Assembly: GCF_029076695.1 (NCBI RefSeq)
Contig: NZ_JARFIK010000002.1
Location: forward strand, 558,001-622,000
Direction: 5' to 3'
DNA length: 64,000 nucleotides
Source of the DNA: Adlercreutzia equolifaciens
GTDB lineage: Bacteria > Actinomycetota > Coriobacteriia > Coriobacteriales > Eggerthellaceae
Below the pieces are notes generated by a model, which did not search any database, was not told the DNA's origin, and was given only the letters and a program-made list of their open reading frames with translations. Made by a program: the position numbers and the translations under genes. This document shows positions 9,306-17,176 of the stretch, piece after piece; positions within the stretch are counted from its first letter, which is position 1, and each line of letters starts with the position of its first letter.

Positions 9306-9387
9306 CCGCATGGTACAAAATGCGGCAAATTGGAGATATGTTTCTCTGATCTGGTAATTTAAGGCAAACCGTACAAAATGTACCATG
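9306..9387. promoter_or_regulatory. Paired candidate operators between the second flavoprotein gene and its regulator
   Basis: Two identical GTACAAAATG boxes (9313-9322 and 9371-9380) lie 58 bp apart. Each sits in a small perfect inverted repeat: CCGCAT/ATGCGG at 9306-9311 and 9320-9325, and GTACA-AAA-TGTAC at 9371-9383. In addition CATGGTACA (9309-9317) is the exact reverse complement of TGTACCATG (9379-9387). The position between divergent structural and regulator genes suggests binding sites for the LuxR-type protein. This is an inference from layout. Confidence 0.55.
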
Positions 9388-9449
9388 TGTGGCTGGTGGG
9401 GTCGTGGTATGAGTCTTGTTTGTGACCTGCGCTCAAGGGAGGGAAAGCG

Positions 9450-10967
9450 ATGGGGTGTGAAACGCGTCGGATTCGTCGTAGCTGGCACAGCGTCTTGAAC
9501 TTGGAGCAGATTGGCGTAGGGGCCTTCTACTACATTGCTTCGACAGCGGTTATCGGCGTAATGGACTATGCTGGCGTTGGCTGCAGCCCACGTGAGCTCA
9601 TGACGTTCTTCGGTGTGCTGGGAGTGTCTTTCTTGGCGACGAAGGTGGCGGCTGCGGCGATACCGGTCTTTCGAGATTATTTAGCTGAATGGCAGGGAGT
9701 GCCTTCAGTGGCCATTGTTCTGTGCGCCATGCTGTGCGCTTGCCTCTCGATGCTTTCCCCTCTTAAGTTGCTCCTTTACGTATGCGCCTTATTTACCGGG
9801 ATCGCTTGCGCGGGGATGGTCGTGTCGTGGGAGCGGAGCTTATCTCGCATGCCTGTTCGAAGGGATTTGTTCGAGGTGCCCTCGTCGCTTTTAGTGGCAG
9901 TTGCGTGTTACCTCGTTTACCGTGCTCTTTCGTTTCTCTCGTTGACAGCGGCTGACGGGTGGCATGTGACGGTGGGGGTAGTGGGCATGTTGGCGCTTCT
10001 CATGGCCTTTTCGCCTGAGTACACCAATGTCGACAAGGGGCGGATGGTTCGACCCTTCACTCTGCTGGGCTGCGTTGCAGCCATTTTAGCCACGGGAGGA
10101 GGCCTCTTTGCTTACTTGTGCGGTTATCCGGGGAGTGCCGCGTGTGCTCCGTTCACCCCCTATCTGGTTGTCGAGATTGTGGGTGCGGTGACTCTCTGTC
10201 TGTGCTGCATAGCGGGAGGGAGGATACTGAGAGGCAGAAGGTTTATTGCGGGACGATCGGGATTGGTGCTCATCGGCACTGCAATAGCTATTCTTCTTGT
10301 TCTTGGGGCGGTCTCGGGTTTCTCGTTGGCGGCGAACGGTGGTAATGGTCTTTTGTGGGAGGCGTCCGTGTGGGTGCTGGTGCTTGCAGCTTTGGCATTG
10401 GGAATGAGGACGTCGCTCTACCTTGTTTGTGGTATGCCCGTAGGTGTATTGTTTGCTGCTTGGTGTGTTGGGCAGTCGCTTGCCCTTTGCGCGGCTTTGT
10501 CTGCTGGAGCGGAGACGGTCTGGAATAGTGCGGTGCTTGCAGGCTTGCTGGGAATATACCTAGCTTCAACCCTTGTTCTCCTGTATCGGCCGATGGGGTA
10601 CCAGGTGGCCGCCGAGGGCGGAGCTGCCGCGGTGCCCTTGGAAGAAGCTTGCCCCGACGTTTGCTCGAAAGAGAGCGAGTCGATGGAGACGGACGCGCCT
10701 GCGACGGCGGAAGATTCATTGGAACCGGCAAGTTCTGATGAGGTCTTGGAGAAGGCCTATCAGGAGATGAGCGACGAGTATCGCTTAACAGCCCGTGAGG
10801 CAGATGTGCTACGGCTGATTGTCGAAGGCCGAAGTGCTCGGTTCATTGCGGAGGAACTGGTCATTTCGTACAACACCGCACGCTCTCATACGCGAAACGT
10901 GTATGAGAAGTTGGGCATTCACTCCAAGCAGGATCTTATCACGCTCGTGCGTTCCTGGTCATCCTAG
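9450..10967 (+). CDS. LuxR-family regulator with an N-terminal membrane domain
   Basis: A 505-residue protein. Residues 1 to about 390 hold many hydrophobic segments, a polytopic sensor domain like that of the other LuxR regulator in the window. An acidic linker rich in Glu, Ser and Ala follows (about 395-440). The C-terminal LuxR helix-turn-helix (about 444-505) reads LTAREADVLRLIVEGRSARF and then YEKLGIHSKQDLITLVRSW. It is divergently placed from the flavoprotein gene at 7486-9243 and probably regulates it. Start: ATG at 9450 with GGGAGGG upstream. Its stop shares CTAG (10964-10967) with the convergent DUF3810 gene. Confidence 0.87.
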   Translation: MGCETRRIRRSWHSVLNLEQIGVGAFYYIASTAVIGVMDYAGVGCSPRELMTFFGVLGVSFLATKVAAAAIPVFRDYLAEWQGVPSVAIVLCAMLCACLSMLSPLKLLLYVCALFTGIACAGMVVSWERSLSRMPVRRDLFEVPSSLLVAVACYLVYRALSFLSLTAADGWHVTVGVVGMLALLMAFSPEYTNVDKGRMVRPFTLLGCVAAILATGGGLFAYLCGYPGSAACAPFTPYLVVEIVGAVTLCLCCIAGGRILRGRRFIAGRSGLVLIGTAIAILLVLGAVSGFSLAANGGNGLLWEASVWVLVLAALALGMRTSLYLVCGMPVGVLFAAWCVGQSLALCAALSAGAETVWNSAVLAGLLGIYLASTLVLLYRPMGYQVAAEGGAAAVPLEEACPDVCSKESESMETDAPATAEDSLEPASSDEVLEKAYQEMSDEYRLTAREADVLRLIVEGRSARFIAEELVISYNTARSHTRNVYEKLGIHSKQDLITLVRSWSS

Positions 10968-12055
10968 CTCCGTGCCTCGGCCAACAGCAGATCTACCATG
11001 CGGCCGTAGCTGCGGGTGCCGTCCTGCTGCTGATTGGCCTTCAAGTAGGCGTTGTTGGCGGCGTTCGAGGCCTGGGCCACGGGGCCTTCGTATTTCTTCA
11101 GGAACTCACTGCGGGCGCGACGGTCTTCCTTCACTGCCTCCGACAGCGTGTCGTTGACGGCAACGGCGCGCTCCCGGTCGGCCCGCACCAGCGCCGAGAT
11201 GGCGTAGTCGTAGGCCAGCGAGTAGCCGCTGTAGCGGGTAAGGGGATCAGAGGCGTTCTTGCAGGCCAGATACCCGATGAAGTTGGCCTCGTCTTCGCGC
11301 ATGAAGCCACATTGGTGGGCTAGCTCGTGGCCCATGGTGGCGGGGATGGTGAAAAAGGGGCCGTCCACGTTGATGTTCGACTCGACGGTGAAGGGGAAGT
11401 ACATCCCGGCAATGTCCAGGTAGCTGAGCGCTTCCGAGAACAGCACCGGCTTGGGCGGGGAGTACAGCGGCCGTTCGAGGGCCGGATAGGTCTGGGCCAG
11501 CGCCTCCATGTTGGCAACCGCGGCTTGGGCGTAGGCTTCGAAGCCGCCTTGGCTAGCGGCGTAGTCGTCGGGACTGCCGTCGATTTCCGCTCGGGCCTCG
11601 TTGGTGTCGGCGGCCAGGCTCTCGCACAGCGCGGTCAGCTCCTCGGTGGTGGACTCGCGCAACTCGAACCCCGCATCTTCCGCAAAGGTGAGGCGGTAGT
11701 AGTTGAGGCCGCACATAAGGGCGAAGATGGTGAACCCGATCGACACGACGGCCAGCGCCGTGCCCAGCGCGCGCCATAGCACGAAACGGCGTGCGCCTTT
11801 CTCCTTCACGAAGGCACGCACGTACCACACCACAAAGCCCACGCAGAAGAGCAGAAACGCCACCACCACCCACTGGGCCACCGACCACGGCACCAGAGAG
11901 GGAAGAAGGCCCCAAGCCGAAGACAACCAGGGGTACAAGCCCCGACTGAACACAGCGTCGGTGACAGCGGGGCTAATCTGCGCTAGCCACGTCAGCACCA
12001 AGGCAACAACGCCCGGCACCAACAACCACAATCTTTTGAGCTTCAGTTTTTCCAT
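10964..12055 (-). CDS. DUF3810 family membrane protein, zinc-peptidase-like
   Basis: A 363-residue protein. It has three N-terminal hydrophobic segments (about residues 9-28, 55-80 and 95-120) and an extracytoplasmic part. A gluzincin-like motif is visible at GHELAHQCGFMREDEANF: HELAH plus a downstream Glu, the arrangement of zinc metallopeptidases. DUF3810 proteins are common in Gram-positives and Bacteroidetes, and their role is not established. The ATG at 12055 has only a weak ribosome binding site. The stop overlaps that of the convergent regulator. Confidence 0.82.
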   Translation of the reverse strand: MEKLKLKRLWLLVPGVVALVLTWLAQISPAVTDAVFSRGLYPWLSSAWGLLPSLVPWSVAQWVVVAFLLFCVGFVVWYVRAFVKEKGARRFVLWRALGTALAVVSIGFTIFALMCGLNYYRLTFAEDAGFELRESTTEELTALCESLAADTNEARAEIDGSPDDYAASQGGFEAYAQAAVANMEALAQTYPALERPLYSPPKPVLFSEALSYLDIAGMYFPFTVESNINVDGPFFTIPATMGHELAHQCGFMREDEANFIGYLACKNASDPLTRYSGYSLAYDYAISALVRADRERAVAVNDTLSEAVKEDRRARSEFLKKYEGPVAQASNAANNAYLKANQQQDGTRSYGRMVDLLLAEARS

Positions 12056-12129
12056 AGAAGACAGAGTAGAACAGGAGGCCTGTCAAATCCAAATACAATT
12101 AATAAACTTTTGTCGCACAAGTGCGCCCA

Positions 12130-12285
12130 AGGAAGTCAGCGAGGGTTCGACAGGTGCCTGGAATTGCCCCGCCTTTGCCCCAAGCGTACTTCGGTACGCG
12201 CCGTGGGCAAAACAAGGGGCAAGGCCAGGTGCCTGTCGAACCCGCAGCATCGGCGTGAACGACGTTGCGTCAGCAACGGCGGAAC
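12130..12285 (-). repeat. Interspersed multi-hairpin repeat, family I copy 1 (reverse orientation)
   Basis: Inverted arms GGTTCGACAGGTGCCTGG and CCAGGTGCCTGTCGAACC enclose a hairpin GCGTAC-TTCG-GTACGC. The same elements recur, in the opposite orientation, at 18908-19134 and in shorter form at 38723-38834. It abuts the 3' end of the tRNA-Pro gene. Confidence 0.8.
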
Positions 12286-12292
12286 AAAAAGA

Positions 12293-12369
12293 TGGTCGGG
12301 ACGACAGGATTCGAACCTGCGACATCCTGCTCCCAAAGCAGGCGCGCTACCAGACTGCGCCACGTCCCG
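12293..12369 (-). tRNA. tRNA-Pro (anticodon TGG)
   Basis: The reverse strand folds as a full cloverleaf: acceptor CGGGACG paired with CGTCCCG, anticodon stem CCTGC/GCAGG with loop TTTGGGA, and T-loop GTTCGAATCC. The anticodon is TGG, reading proline. The CCA tail is encoded at 12295-12293. Confidence 0.95.
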
Positions 12370-12791
12370 ACGTAAACAAAAGCTGCGCGACGGGCCCGAA
12401 AGCGACTCGTGCGCGAAACCGGCAGGCAAGTGAAAGCGATGCGTGCCGCAGCCGTTGATTATAGCAGAGGTTTCGACGGTGCGAGCGGCTTTGTTCCCCG
12501 GGCATTTCCAACGGAAGATATCATCGTTTACCAGCTTATATAACGAATACTTCTCGGCTCATTAAAAAGAAAACCTTTTTGCTTATATTTAAGTGACGAA
12601 ACGGTGTCATCTCGATACCGTGCCGTCAAACAAAGCCTTCTTGACGGCTGTCGAACCCCATGATGTGGGATGTTTATTGCAGCCCAAACACAACAGACCA
12701 CCTCACCGACTCCGGGTTTTCACTTCGAGGCGGCGGACGATCTTGTGTGGCTGGCAAAGTTTCTATCATCCGATTAGGATAGGAGAGCTTT
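12370..12791. other. Intergenic region upstream of arcA, with AT-rich pocket and leader hairpin
   Basis: No gene is seen. An AT-rich pocket at about 12520-12600 (TTTTTGCTTATATTTAAG) contrasts with the GC-rich surroundings and probably carries the arc operon promoter, although no clean -35/-10 pair can be fixed. Downstream of it, GCCGTCAA (12622-12629) and TTGACGGC (12641-12648) form a perfect 8-bp hairpin in the presumed leader. Confidence 0.45.
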
Positions 12792-14015
12792 ATGCAAGGA
12801 GTAAACGTCAAAAGTGAGATCGGCGACCTCAAAAAGGTCATCCTTCACCGCCCCGGCGATGAGCTGCTGAACCTCACCCCGAACACCTTGGAAGAGCTGC
12901 TGTTCGACGACATCCCGTTCCTGCCTGTGGCCCAGGAGGAGCATGACACCTTCGCGAAGATTCTTCGCGGCGAGGGCGTCGAGGTCGTGTACCTCGAGGA
13001 CCTCATGGCTGAGGTTATCGATGCTCATCCCGAGCTGCGCGAGAAGTTCCTGGATCAGTGGATCTTCGAGGCGGGCATCCGCACCGACACCTACAAGGAC
13101 ATCATCAAGGACTACATCAACTCCAACTACGCGGGCACCAAGGACATGGTCATGAAGACCATGGCCGGCATCAACCTGCAGGAGCTGCCGCAGCAGAACA
13201 CGCATCTGCTGGTGGACATGGTGTCCGACCGCAGCAAGCTGGTCTGCGCCCCCATGCCGAACCTGTACTTCACCCGTGACCCGTTCGCGATGATCGGCAA
13301 CGGCGTGTCCATCAACCGCATGTACAGCCAGACGCGTAACCGCGAGACCATCTACGGCGACTACATCTTCAAGTATCATCCGGACTTCCAGGGTACGCCG
13401 GAGTACTACCACCGCGACATGACCTTCCATATCGAGGGCGGCGACATCCTGAACATCAACGAGCACGTGCTGGCCATCGGCATCTCCCAGCGCACCGAGC
13501 CCGACGCCATCGACGCCATCGCTCACAACATCTTCAACGACGAGACCAGCAAGGTTCACACCATCCTGGCCTTCAACATCCCGGTGTCCCGCGCCTTCAT
13601 GCACCTGGACACGGTGTTCACCCAGATCGACCGCGACAAGTTCACCATCCACCCCGGCATCATGGGCCCGCTGACGGTGTTCGAGATCACCCCGGACGGC
13701 AAGGGCGGCACCAAGATCCGCGAGCGCAACGAGGACCTCGAGAGCGTTCTGTCCGAGTACGTCGGCGAGAAGGTCACGCTGATCCCCTGCGGCGGCGGCG
13801 ACCGCATCGCGGCCGAGCGCGAGCAGTGGAACGACGGCTCCAACACCCTGTGCGTGCGCCCCGGCACCGTCGTGGTGTACCAGCGCAACAACGTCACCAA
13901 CGACATCCTGTACAAGGCGGGCATCAACGTGCTCGAGATGCCGTCGGCCGAGCTGTCCCGCGGCCGCGGCGGCCCGCGCTGCATGTCCATGCCGGCCTGG
14001 CGCGAGGCTATCTAA
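12792..14015 (+). CDS. arcA: Arginine deiminase
   Basis: A 407-residue cytosolic enzyme that hydrolyses L-arginine to citrulline and ammonia, the first step of the arginine deiminase pathway. Family motifs are visible: LKKVILHRPGDEL near the N-terminus, NLYFTRDPFAMIG (Asp of the catalytic set), FHIEGGDILNI (His and Glu region), and the C-terminal RGRGGPRCMSMP with the nucleophilic cysteine. Length matches the family (about 405-415). An AGGAGA lies 7 nt before the ATG. It is followed by arcB and an arginine/ornithine-type transporter; no carbamate kinase gene is adjacent. Confidence 0.97.
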   Translation: MQGVNVKSEIGDLKKVILHRPGDELLNLTPNTLEELLFDDIPFLPVAQEEHDTFAKILRGEGVEVVYLEDLMAEVIDAHPELREKFLDQWIFEAGIRTDTYKDIIKDYINSNYAGTKDMVMKTMAGINLQELPQQNTHLLVDMVSDRSKLVCAPMPNLYFTRDPFAMIGNGVSINRMYSQTRNRETIYGDYIFKYHPDFQGTPEYYHRDMTFHIEGGDILNINEHVLAIGISQRTEPDAIDAIAHNIFNDETSKVHTILAFNIPVSRAFMHLDTVFTQIDRDKFTIHPGIMGPLTVFEITPDGKGGTKIRERNEDLESVLSEYVGEKVTLIPCGGGDRIAAEREQWNDGSNTLCVRPGTVVVYQRNNVTNDILYKAGINVLEMPSAELSRGRGGPRCMSMPAWREAI

Positions 14016-14112
14016 GCACGCTGCCTGACGCGGCTTGAGCGTTAGCACTTTCGGGCGGCCGGCATCCCGTCGGCCGCCTCACCTGATACGTTTTCACTGA
14101 AAGGAAAACATT

Positions 14113-15108
14113 ATGCCTGTGAATCTTTCCGGCAAGTCCTATCTCCGTCTTCTTGACTTCTCGACCGAGCAGATCGAGTACCTGCTGAAGCTCTCCAAGA
14201 ACTTCAAGGATCTTAAGCGCACTGGTACCCCTCACCGCTACCTCGAGGGCAAGAACATCGTGCTGCTGTTCCAGAAGACGTCCACCCGTACCCGTTGCGC
14301 CTTTGAAGTGGGCGCCATGGACCTGGGCATGGGCGTGACCTACCTTGATCCCGGCAGCTCCCAGATGGGCAAGAAGGAGTCCATCGAGGACACCGCCCGC
14401 GTGCTCGGCCGCTTCTACGACGGCATCGAGTTCCGCGGCTTCGCTCAGTCCGACGTCGAGGAGCTGGCCGAGAAGGCCGGCGTGCCGGTGTGGAACGGCC
14501 TGACCGACATGTGGCATCCCACCCAGATGCTGGCTGACGCCCTGACGGTTCAGGAGAACTTCAACTACGACATCAAGGGCCTGAAGTTCGTCTTCTTCGG
14601 CGATCTGCAGAACAACATGGGTCGTTCGCTCATGGTTATGTGCGCCAAGCTGGGCATGAACTTCGTCGGCTGCGGCCCGAAGAGCTGCTGGATGGACCAG
14701 GAGCTCATCGAGACTTGCGAGAAGATTGCTGCCGAGAACGGCTGCACCGTGAAGTGCACCGAGGACGTCAAGGAGGCCGCTACCGACGCCGACGTCATCT
14801 ACACCGACGTATGGGTGTCCATGGGCGAGCCCGACGAGGTGTGGGAGCAGCGCATCAAGGCGCTGGAGCCCTACCGCGTGACCAAGGAGATCATGGCCAT
14901 GGCGAAGCCGACGGCCATCTTCCTGCACTGCCTGCCGGCCTTCCACGACACCAACACCACCACTGGTGCCGACATCGCTAAGCGCTTCGGCGTCACCGAG
15001 ATGGAGGTCGAGGACGAGGTCTTCGAGTCCAAGCAGTCCAAGGTCTTCGACGAGGCCGAGAACCGCATGCACACCATCAAGGCTGTCATGTACGCCACCC
15101 TGCAGTAA
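14113..15108 (+). CDS. arcB: Ornithine carbamoyltransferase, catabolic
   Basis: A 331-residue enzyme. In the arginine deiminase pathway it phosphorolyses citrulline to ornithine and carbamoyl phosphate. The carbamoyl-phosphate site STRTRCAFEVGAMDLGM (residues 56-72) and HPTQMLADALT are present, as is the ornithine-site HCLPAFHD. GAAAGGAAAAC precedes the ATG. Placement directly after arcA indicates the catabolic rather than the biosynthetic role. Confidence 0.96.
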   Translation: MPVNLSGKSYLRLLDFSTEQIEYLLKLSKNFKDLKRTGTPHRYLEGKNIVLLFQKTSTRTRCAFEVGAMDLGMGVTYLDPGSSQMGKKESIEDTARVLGRFYDGIEFRGFAQSDVEELAEKAGVPVWNGLTDMWHPTQMLADALTVQENFNYDIKGLKFVFFGDLQNNMGRSLMVMCAKLGMNFVGCGPKSCWMDQELIETCEKIAAENGCTVKCTEDVKEAATDADVIYTDVWVSMGEPDEVWEQRIKALEPYRVTKEIMAMAKPTAIFLHCLPAFHDTNTTTGADIAKRFGVTEMEVEDEVFESKQSKVFDEAENRMHTIKAVMYATLQ

Positions 15109-15131
15109 CCTGCGGAGAGCTGTTCAAGAGG

Positions 15132-15162
15132 GGGGCGGCTTTCGGGCCGCCCCTTGTGTTTT
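15132..15162 (+). terminator. Probable terminator or attenuator between arcB and the transporter gene
   Basis: GGGGCGGC (15132-15139) and GCCGCCCC (15146-15153) form an 8-bp GC stem with a TTTCGG loop, followed by TTGTGTTTT. It could reduce or end transcription after arcB. Confidence 0.7.
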
Positions 15163-15369
15163 GAGCGGGGGAGGGGTGCTCCTTCGCCTACTACCGATTG
15201 GTGCTTCTAGTCTTGTTGCCACCCAGCAAGGCGGGCGTCGCGGGACGGCAGACCCGTCACGCCTTTGAGGATTGCCAGCTTGCCTCAGAGACGGCCTGCT
15301 CAGCCGTACGAGGGTTCAGAGGCAGGAACCAATCCGAGCATGACAAATCGGAATTAAGGAGGGATTACT

Positions 15370-16971
15370 ATGGCAGCTGCTGAAAAGGGCAAGAAAAAGA
15401 AAAGGGCGAGTCTTTCTTCATTCACCATCTTGCTTATCATTCTTGTCGTTCTCGCCATCGTAACCGTTATTATGTCCGCTTGCGGCGTGGAGGGCGTTGA
15501 AGGCGCCACCTTGTCGCAGGTGCTCACCGCCCCGGTGTTCGGCTTCCAGGACGCCATCGGCGTGTGTTTGTTCGTGATGATCCTCGGCGGCTTCTTGGGC
15601 ATCATCACTGAGACCGGCGCTCTTGACGCCGGCATTGCCGCCCTCGTGCGCAAGTTGCACGGCAATGAGCTGGTGCTCATCCCCATCTTGATGTTCATCT
15701 TCTCCATCGGCGGCACCACCTACGGCATGTGCGAGGAAACCGTGCCGTTCTACCTGCTGCTGGCCGCCACCATGGTGGCCGCGGGCTTCGACAGCCTCAC
15801 CGGCGCCGCCGTCGTCCTGCTGGGCGCTGGTTGCGGCGTTATCGGCTCTACGGTGAACCCCTTCGCCGTGGGCGTGGCCGTGGACGCGCTGTCCGGTATC
15901 GGCATTCAGGCCAACCAGGCCATCATTATTGTGCTGGGTCTCATTCTCTGGATTGTCACCCTGGCCATTTCCATCGTATTCGTCATGCGCTACGCCAAGA
16001 AGGTGAAGGCCGACAAGGGCTCCACGTTCCTGTCCCTGCAGGAGCAGGAAGACATGATGAACGAGTGGGGCATGACCGAGTCCAAGGTCGAGGCTGCCGA
16101 CAATGACGAGGCTCCCGTCGAGAAGATGACGGGCCGCCAGAAGTGGTCGCTCATCGTCTTCGGCCTGACCTTCGTCGTGATGATCGCCGCCTTCATTCCC
16201 TGGGCCGATCTGGGTGTTGACGTGTTCGAGGCCGGCCAGGTGACCGAAGAGGTAACCACCACCGTCGGTGCCGATGACATTGTGGCTGCCTACGACCAGC
16301 AGACCGACACCTCCCTGGCCCTGCCCGAGGGTACCGAGGGCGTCGACACCGCCGAGGTCACCGTGCAGCCCGCTTGGTCGAGCTTCCTGACCGGCGTGCC
16401 GGTGGGCGGCTGGTACTTCGACGAGGCCTCCACCTGGTTCCTGCTGATGGCCATCGTCATCGGCGTTATCGGCGGCGTGTCCGAGAGCCGCTTCGTCAAG
16501 GCCTTCATCAACGGCGCTGCCGACATGATGTCCGTCGTGCTCATCATCGCCCTGGCCCGTTCCATTACGGTGCTTATGGCGAAGACGGGCCTCGATATGT
16601 GGATCCTGAACAACGCCGCGGCGGCTCTGACCGGCATGTCGGCCATTGTGTTCGCCCCGTTGTCGTTCCTGCTCTACATCGTCCTGTCCTTCCTCATCCC
16701 GTCCTCCTCGGGCATGGCCACGGTGTCCATCCCGATCATGGGCGGTTTGGCCAGCCACCTTGGGTTCTCCGTTGAGACCATGGTCATGATCTACTCCGCC
16801 GGCAACGGCCTCGTGAACCTGTTCACGCCTACCAGCGGCGCCATCATGGGCGGTCTGGCCCTGGCCAAGATCGAGTACTCCACCTGGCTCAAGTTCGGCG
16901 CGAAGCTGTTCGTGGTCCTGGGCGTGGTCCTGGTAGTCATCTTGACCGCGGCGATGGTCATCCTGTCGTAG
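15370..16971 (+). CDS. YfcC-family transporter, probable arginine/ornithine exchanger
   Basis: A 533-residue polytopic membrane protein. Lys-rich N-terminus, then about 12 hydrophobic segments. A soluble loop lies at about residues 210-255, and an acidic extracytoplasmic insertion (EVTTTVGADDIVAAYDQQTD and beyond) at about 285-335. GGTTYGMCEETVPFYLLL and LSFLIPSSSGMATVSIPIMG are typical of the YfcC/C4-dicarboxylate-carrier-like family. In arginine deiminase loci this family takes the place of ArcD, so arginine uptake with ornithine or citrulline exit is the likely role (inference from context). AAGGAGG precedes the ATG. A 207-nt leader and a terminator-like hairpin separate it from arcB. Confidence 0.85.
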   Translation: MAAAEKGKKKKRASLSSFTILLIILVVLAIVTVIMSACGVEGVEGATLSQVLTAPVFGFQDAIGVCLFVMILGGFLGIITETGALDAGIAALVRKLHGNELVLIPILMFIFSIGGTTYGMCEETVPFYLLLAATMVAAGFDSLTGAAVVLLGAGCGVIGSTVNPFAVGVAVDALSGIGIQANQAIIIVLGLILWIVTLAISIVFVMRYAKKVKADKGSTFLSLQEQEDMMNEWGMTESKVEAADNDEAPVEKMTGRQKWSLIVFGLTFVVMIAAFIPWADLGVDVFEAGQVTEEVTTTVGADDIVAAYDQQTDTSLALPEGTEGVDTAEVTVQPAWSSFLTGVPVGGWYFDEASTWFLLMAIVIGVIGGVSESRFVKAFINGAADMMSVVLIIALARSITVLMAKTGLDMWILNNAAAALTGMSAIVFAPLSFLLYIVLSFLIPSSSGMATVSIPIMGGLASHLGFSVETMVMIYSAGNGLVNLFTPTSGAIMGGLALAKIEYSTWLKFGAKLFVVLGVVLVVILTAAMVILS

Positions 16972-17042
16972 CGCTTCGCGCTTCGACGCCATTGCTTTTG
17001 CGATAAGAGCGCGCGGCTACCCTCGCTGCGCGACCGCAGACG

Positions 17043-17080
17043 GAAGTACCTGGGCTCTGCCCAGGTACTTCTGTATTTTC
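17043..17080 (+). terminator. Intrinsic terminator after the YfcC-family transporter gene
   Basis: GAAGTACCTGGGC (17043-17055) and GCCCAGGTACTTC (17059-17071) make a perfect 13-bp stem with a 3-nt loop, followed by TGTATTTTC. Confidence 0.85.
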
Positions 17081-17176
17081 GGGCTTTTTGATGGTAAGAT
17101 GAGCGCTTATAAGCGCAGGCGGGTACGGCACAGCTCGACTGCCATTGAAAAGCTGGCGAAAGAAAAGGAATAGGAT

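Noticed and set aside
12774-15072. Long minus-strand open frames opposite arcA and arcB
   Set aside because: Their composition (His/Val/Leu/Asp runs) is the typical antisense reading of high-GC codons, and neither has a ribosome binding site.
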